From: 55-13 sp037190145
GTDB lineage: Bacteria > Armatimonadota > Fimbriimonadia > Fimbriimonadales > Fimbriimonadaceae
NCBI GenBank assembly: GCA_037190145.1
Contig: JBBCJU010000003.1
Span: forward strand, 186,001-250,000
Direction of reading: 5' to 3'
DNA length: 64,000 nt
Position numbers and translations under genes: made by a program. The notes beneath the pieces were generated by a model, which was not told the DNA's origin, searched no databases, and saw only the letters and a program-made list of their open reading frames with translations. Positions within the stretch are counted from its first letter, which is position 1. Each line of letters begins with the position of its first letter. Positions 60,689-64,000 of the stretch are shown piece by piece.

Positions 60689-63301
60689 ATGCGATTCGAC
60701 AAACTAACATTAAAGGCCCAGGAGGCCATTCAGGAAGCTCAAAACTACGCCGGAAAGTTCAAGCACTCTAGTGTAGAAGTCGAGCATGCGTTGTTTGCTC
60801 TCCTGTCGCAGAACGATGGCATTACGCGCCCTCTGCTGGAAAAATTAAGCGTTGACTCCGAGGTTGTGAAGGCACAGCTTCAAAAAGAGCTAGATAGCTT
60901 GCCAAAAGTGTCTGGTTCTGTTAATTACGGTGGCACCATCGGGAGTAGGCTCTCCAATGTATTCACCGATGCTTTCTCGCTTGCCGACGACTTAAAGGAT
61001 GAGTATGTCTCTACAGAACACCTGCTCTCGGCGATTGCGGAGGAACCAGGGGTTGCGGGCAAACTGCTACGTTCGAACGGCGTCACCAAAAAGGATCTTC
61101 TCACCGCGATAGAAGATTTGCGAGGTGGAAGACGTGTGACCTCTGCGAATGCTGAAGAAAGCTACCAGTCTCTTGAAAAGTATGCCGTTGACCTAACGGC
61201 GCGAGCTCGCATGAACAAACTCGATCCCGTAATTGGGCGAGATGAAGAGATTCGGCGAGTGATCCAAGTTCTAAGTCGTAGAACCAAAAACAACCCTGTC
61301 CTGATTGGCGAACCCGGTGTTGGCAAAACCGCAGTTGTTGAAGGCTTAGCCCAACGGATTGTGAGTGGAGATGTCCCGGAAGGTCTGCGAGGAAAATCCA
61401 TCATGAGCTTGGACTTAGGTGCCTTGCTCGCAGGGGCCAAGTTTCGAGGCGAGTTTGAAGATCGCCTTAAAGCAGTCCTTGATGAGATTCAAAAAGCAAA
61501 TGGGGAAATCATCCTCTTCATTGACGAGCTACATACTTTGGTCGGAGCCGGAAAGGCTGAAGGTGCCCTAGACGCTGCCAATATGCTCAAGCCGATGCTT
61601 GCCCGTGGCGAACTTCGCTGCGTGGGTGCAACCACACTTAAGGAGTATCAACTTTATATTGAAAAGGATAAGGCCCTGGAACGCCGTTTCCAGATGGTCT
61701 TGGTTGATGAACCGACGGTTGAAGAAACCATTTCGATCCTAAGAGGTCTCAAAGAGCGCTACGAAATACACCACGGCGTCCGCATTACGGACAGTGCTAT
61801 CGTCGCCGCGGCTACTCTCAGTAATCGATATATCAGCGACCGATTCTTGCCCGACAAGGCGATTGACCTTGTTGACGAAGCCGCATCAAGACTAAAGATC
61901 GAGATTGACAGCGTTCCTGCTGAGATTGATGAGGTAGAGCGGCAAATGCGCCAGCTTGAGATTGATCGTGAAGCTCTTAAGAAAGAGGAGGATGCCCCCA
62001 GTAAAGAGCGACTGGCTCAAACGGAAAAGAAACTTGCTGAGCTGAGTGAGCAATCTAGCGCTAAGCGAGCAGTTTGGCAAACCGAAAAGGACAAGATCGA
62101 GCGTGTTCGGAAGATCAAGCAAGAACTTGACGATCTTCGAGCTCAATTCCAACAAGCTAGCGACGCTGGCGAATACGCCAAAGCCGCTGAGATCCAGCAT
62201 GGCCGTATGCCCGCGCTTCAAAGCGAGCTTGAAAAAGAGTCCGCTGAGTTAGAGAGAGTGCAGCTGGGCGGAAAAATGCTGAAAGAAGAGGTTGACAGCG
62301 AGGATATCGCCGAAGTTGTCAGCAAATGGACAGGCGTTCCAGTTAGCAAGCTTCTCCAAGGCGAGATGCAGAAACTGCTAACCATGGAAGAGTTTTTGGA
62401 GCAGCGGGTAGTTGGGCAAGATGAGGCACTAAGAGCGGTATCAGATGCTGTTCGTCGATCTCGATCTGGACTTAGCGACCCTAACCGTCCAATCGGTTCA
62501 TTCCTTTTCTTGGGTCCCACTGGCGTGGGTAAGACCGAGACAGCCAAGGCTCTTGCCGAGTTCTTGTTCAACGATGATAAGGCGATGGTTCGCATCGACA
62601 TGAGCGAGTACCAAGAGAAACACTCTGTGGCACGCCTCATCGGTGCCCCTCCGGGATACATCGGATATGAAGAGGGTGGTCAGTTAACAGAAGTGGTACG
62701 ACGTCGCCCCTATGCGGTTGTTTTGCTTGACGAAGTCGAGAAGGCTCATCCAGAGGTGTTTAATGTTCTCCTCCAGCTTCTTGACGATGGTAGATTAACC
62801 GACGGACAAGGCCGGACGGTGGATTTCAAGAATACGGTCGTGATTCTCACTAGCAACCTTGGGTCTCATAACTACGCAGATCCATTATCGGCGGAAGACA
62901 ACTGGGATCAGGTGAAGCAGAAGGTGATGGATGACGTTCGCCTCTTTTTCCGCCCTGAGTTTATCAACCGCCTGGATGACGTGATCGTCTTCCGCGGACT
63001 GGGTGTGAACGAGATCAAGCAGATTGTCCGCATCCAGCTTGCTGGACTGGCAAAACGTCTGGAAGAGCGCAGAATTGAACTGAAGCTGACTGACGATGCC
63101 TATCTGCATCTCGCCACAGCCGGGTTCGATCCTGTCTACGGCGCTCGACCCCTGAAGCGAGCTATTCAACGAGAGGTCATGAATCCGCTAGCCCAAGCCA
63201 TCTTGGGTGGAACAGTGCGAGATGGTTCGACTGTATCAGTGGACTACAAAGATGGCGAGTTTCATTTCGAGGCAAAGAGCCAAGAATCTGTAAACGGATA
63301 A
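60689..63301 (+). CDS. clpB: ATP-dependent chaperone ClpB
   Basis: A full-length 870-residue ClpB disaggregase. N-domain repeats span 1-150 (LTLKAQEAIQEAQNYAGKF). The first AAA+ module has Walker A GEPGVGKT near residue 206 and DELHTLVGAG. The coiled-coil middle domain (about 400-530) has the ClpB-type motif 1 and 2 helices. The second module has GPTGVGKTE near 609 and the sensor 2 GARPLKR near the end. No ClpP-binding loop is seen. It works with DnaK to rescue aggregates. There is no CIRCE element before it. A terminator hairpin follows. Confidence 0.98.
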   Translation: MRFDKLTLKAQEAIQEAQNYAGKFKHSSVEVEHALFALLSQNDGITRPLLEKLSVDSEVVKAQLQKELDSLPKVSGSVNYGGTIGSRLSNVFTDAFSLADDLKDEYVSTEHLLSAIAEEPGVAGKLLRSNGVTKKDLLTAIEDLRGGRRVTSANAEESYQSLEKYAVDLTARARMNKLDPVIGRDEEIRRVIQVLSRRTKNNPVLIGEPGVGKTAVVEGLAQRIVSGDVPEGLRGKSIMSLDLGALLAGAKFRGEFEDRLKAVLDEIQKANGEIILFIDELHTLVGAGKAEGALDAANMLKPMLARGELRCVGATTLKEYQLYIEKDKALERRFQMVLVDEPTVEETISILRGLKERYEIHHGVRITDSAIVAAATLSNRYISDRFLPDKAIDLVDEAASRLKIEIDSVPAEIDEVERQMRQLEIDREALKKEEDAPSKERLAQTEKKLAELSEQSSAKRAVWQTEKDKIERVRKIKQELDDLRAQFQQASDAGEYAKAAEIQHGRMPALQSELEKESAELERVQLGGKMLKEEVDSEDIAEVVSKWTGVPVSKLLQGEMQKLLTMEEFLEQRVVGQDEALRAVSDAVRRSRSGLSDPNRPIGSFLFLGPTGVGKTETAKALAEFLFNDDKAMVRIDMSEYQEKHSVARLIGAPPGYIGYEEGGQLTEVVRRRPYAVVLLDEVEKAHPEVFNVLLQLLDDGRLTDGQGRTVDFKNTVVILTSNLGSHNYADPLSAEDNWDQVKQKVMDDVRLFFRPEFINRLDDVIVFRGLGVNEIKQIVRIQLAGLAKRLEERRIELKLTDDAYLHLATAGFDPVYGARPLKRAIQREVMNPLAQAILGGTVRDGSTVSVDYKDGEFHFEAKSQESVNG

Positions 63302-63305
63302 TCCT

Positions 63306-63346
63306 AGCGGGATCAAGTTTGGATAAACCTGATCCCGTCTCTATTT
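63306..63346 (+). terminator. Terminator-like hairpin after clpB
   Basis: CGGGATCA (63308-63315) pairs with TGATCCCG (63330-63337), with an inner GTTT/AAAC extension. A short T-rich tail follows rather than a clean run. It begins seven bases after the clpB stop. Confidence 0.65.
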
Positions 63347-63463
63347 GAATTGTAGCCATATCGCCTAGATCATGGAGTGGGGCACTCTGCTCTATGGAAC
63401 ACTTTTGCCTTGGAATGGCGTCCGGTCATATCAGAACTCACGTTCTGACTAGTAGGAGTGGAT

Positions 63464-64000
63464 ATGAAGTTTAGAGGAATGCTTTTTTCGTTGATGATCG
63501 TGGCTAGTTCGGCAGCAATTGCCCAGGTGAAAGTTACGACTGGTAATGGCAACACGGAGACCATGAACAAGGTCTTGCCGGGCAGTGCGATGAACTCAAT
63601 CGATCGTCGATACTTTGCAGAAGCCAGAGTGGCAACCGTGTTCAACTTACGGCTATCCGAAATGGCGCTGAAGCAAGGTTCTTCCTCATGGACCAAAGAG
63701 TTTGCGAGAATACGGCTGAAAGACTATTCGCAGAATTATGCCGAGCTTAAGGTAATTGGCTCAAAGATTGGAACGAAGGTTGACAAAACATTGCCACCGG
63801 CTTGGGAAAAAAGATTGGCATCGATAAAGTCCAAGCGTGGGACCGCATTTGATAACAATTTCCGTACAAATTACATTCGTGTTAACGAGCAGTTTGCTAC
63901 GCAGTCAGAAGGCGCAGTGAAGCGAGGAAACAATTCTCACGTGCGAAACTTTGCTGTCATGCAAGGCCCGGTTGTGCGCCTAAACATCAAGATGGCTGAG
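63464..64000 (+). CDS. DUF4142 family exported protein, partial (C-terminus beyond the right edge)
   Basis: The first 179 residues are in the window. An ATG at 63464 follows AGGAG, and a signal peptide runs to about residue 20. The body is helical and matches DUF4142: YFAEARVATVFNLRLSEMAL, then FARIRLKDYSQNYAELKVIG, LPPAWEKRLASIKSKRGTAF, and VRNFAVMQGPVVRLNIKMAE. DUF4142 proteins are periplasmic, ferritin-like helix bundles of unknown role. The leader contains a 7-base-pair hairpin (63431-63448) just before the ribosome-binding site, which could affect translation. Confidence 0.82.
   Translation, partial: MKFRGMLFSLMIVASSAAIAQVKVTTGNGNTETMNKVLPGSAMNSIDRRYFAEARVATVFNLRLSEMALKQGSSSWTKEFARIRLKDYSQNYAELKVIGSKIGTKVDKTLPPAWEKRLASIKSKRGTAFDNNFRTNYIRVNEQFATQSEGAVKRGNNSHVRNFAVMQGPVVRLNIKMAE

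Noticed and set aside
1..64000. tRNA, rRNA, CRISPR, insertion sequences, prophage or defence islands
   Set aside because: No tRNA T-loop context, regular spaced repeats, transposase, integrase, phage structural gene or known defence gene set was seen on either strand.

Overview
The window is a stretch of bacterial chromosome at roughly 48-50 % GC. Genes lie on both strands and are densely packed. The mix of genes points to Armatimonadota, most likely the Fimbriimonadia. It includes a DUF1559-type pseudopilin with the FTLIELLVVIAIIAILAA core, PEP-CTERM proteins, a DUF1592/DUF1552 pair, SBBP-repeat and FG-GAP secreted proteins, and a GntR-LacI hybrid regulator. This assignment is by family resemblance only; there is no rRNA in the window. 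I found no tRNA, rRNA, CRISPR array, insertion sequence or prophage.

Layout. 1-2.75 kb: a minus-strand operon of regulator, pseudopilin, lipoprotein and secreted protein, cut by the left edge. 2.8-7.6 kb: a dicarboxylate symporter, a redoxin, an MmgE/PrpD protein and a HisC-like aminotransferase. 7.7-13 kb: a secreted beta-propeller, an M28 peptidase, a GH43-like glycosidase, a pseudopilin-like protein and a TlpA thioredoxin. 13-17.9 kb: a sugar ABC importer operon (binding protein, SGNH hydrolase, permease, lipoprotein, permease; no ATPase), followed by a decayed two-gene nucleotidyltransferase module. 18-28 kb: mfd, a YgiB/YgiC-like pair, a hydroxyacid dehydrogenase, an acetyl-CoA hydrolase/transferase and recQ. 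28-35.8 kb: a PadR/HAAS membrane-protein pair, dihydroorotase, gpmA, an Lnt-like acyltransferase and a phytoene-desaturase-like protein. 35.8-45.9 kb: a 1,441-residue SBBP/Ig-like surface protein, the DUF1552/DUF1592 pair and a DUF885 peptidase. 45.9-58 kb: mostly small secreted or single-domain proteins, an APH(6)-like kinase, a methyltransferase, a DinB protein, and two paralogous PEP-CTERM metalloproteases flanking an RRM protein. 58-64 kb: mnmE, clpB and a DUF4142 protein cut by the right edge.

Control signals. Several intrinsic terminators are clear (2762-2791, 35771-35806, 40326-40368, 46561-46604, 48117-48148, 55984-56019). Genes use two kinds of start. Some have a strong GGAGG-type ribosome-binding site. 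Others have no visible site but carry a TANNNT hexamer 7-9 bases before the start codon, which suggests leaderless transcription. The padR promoter has an inverted repeat exactly inside the -35/-10 spacer.

I see no obviously new defence or mobile system. The most unusual items are the leaderless-type promoters, the decayed nucleotidyltransferase module, the PEP-CTERM protease pair, and the accessory genes inside the sugar-transport operon.
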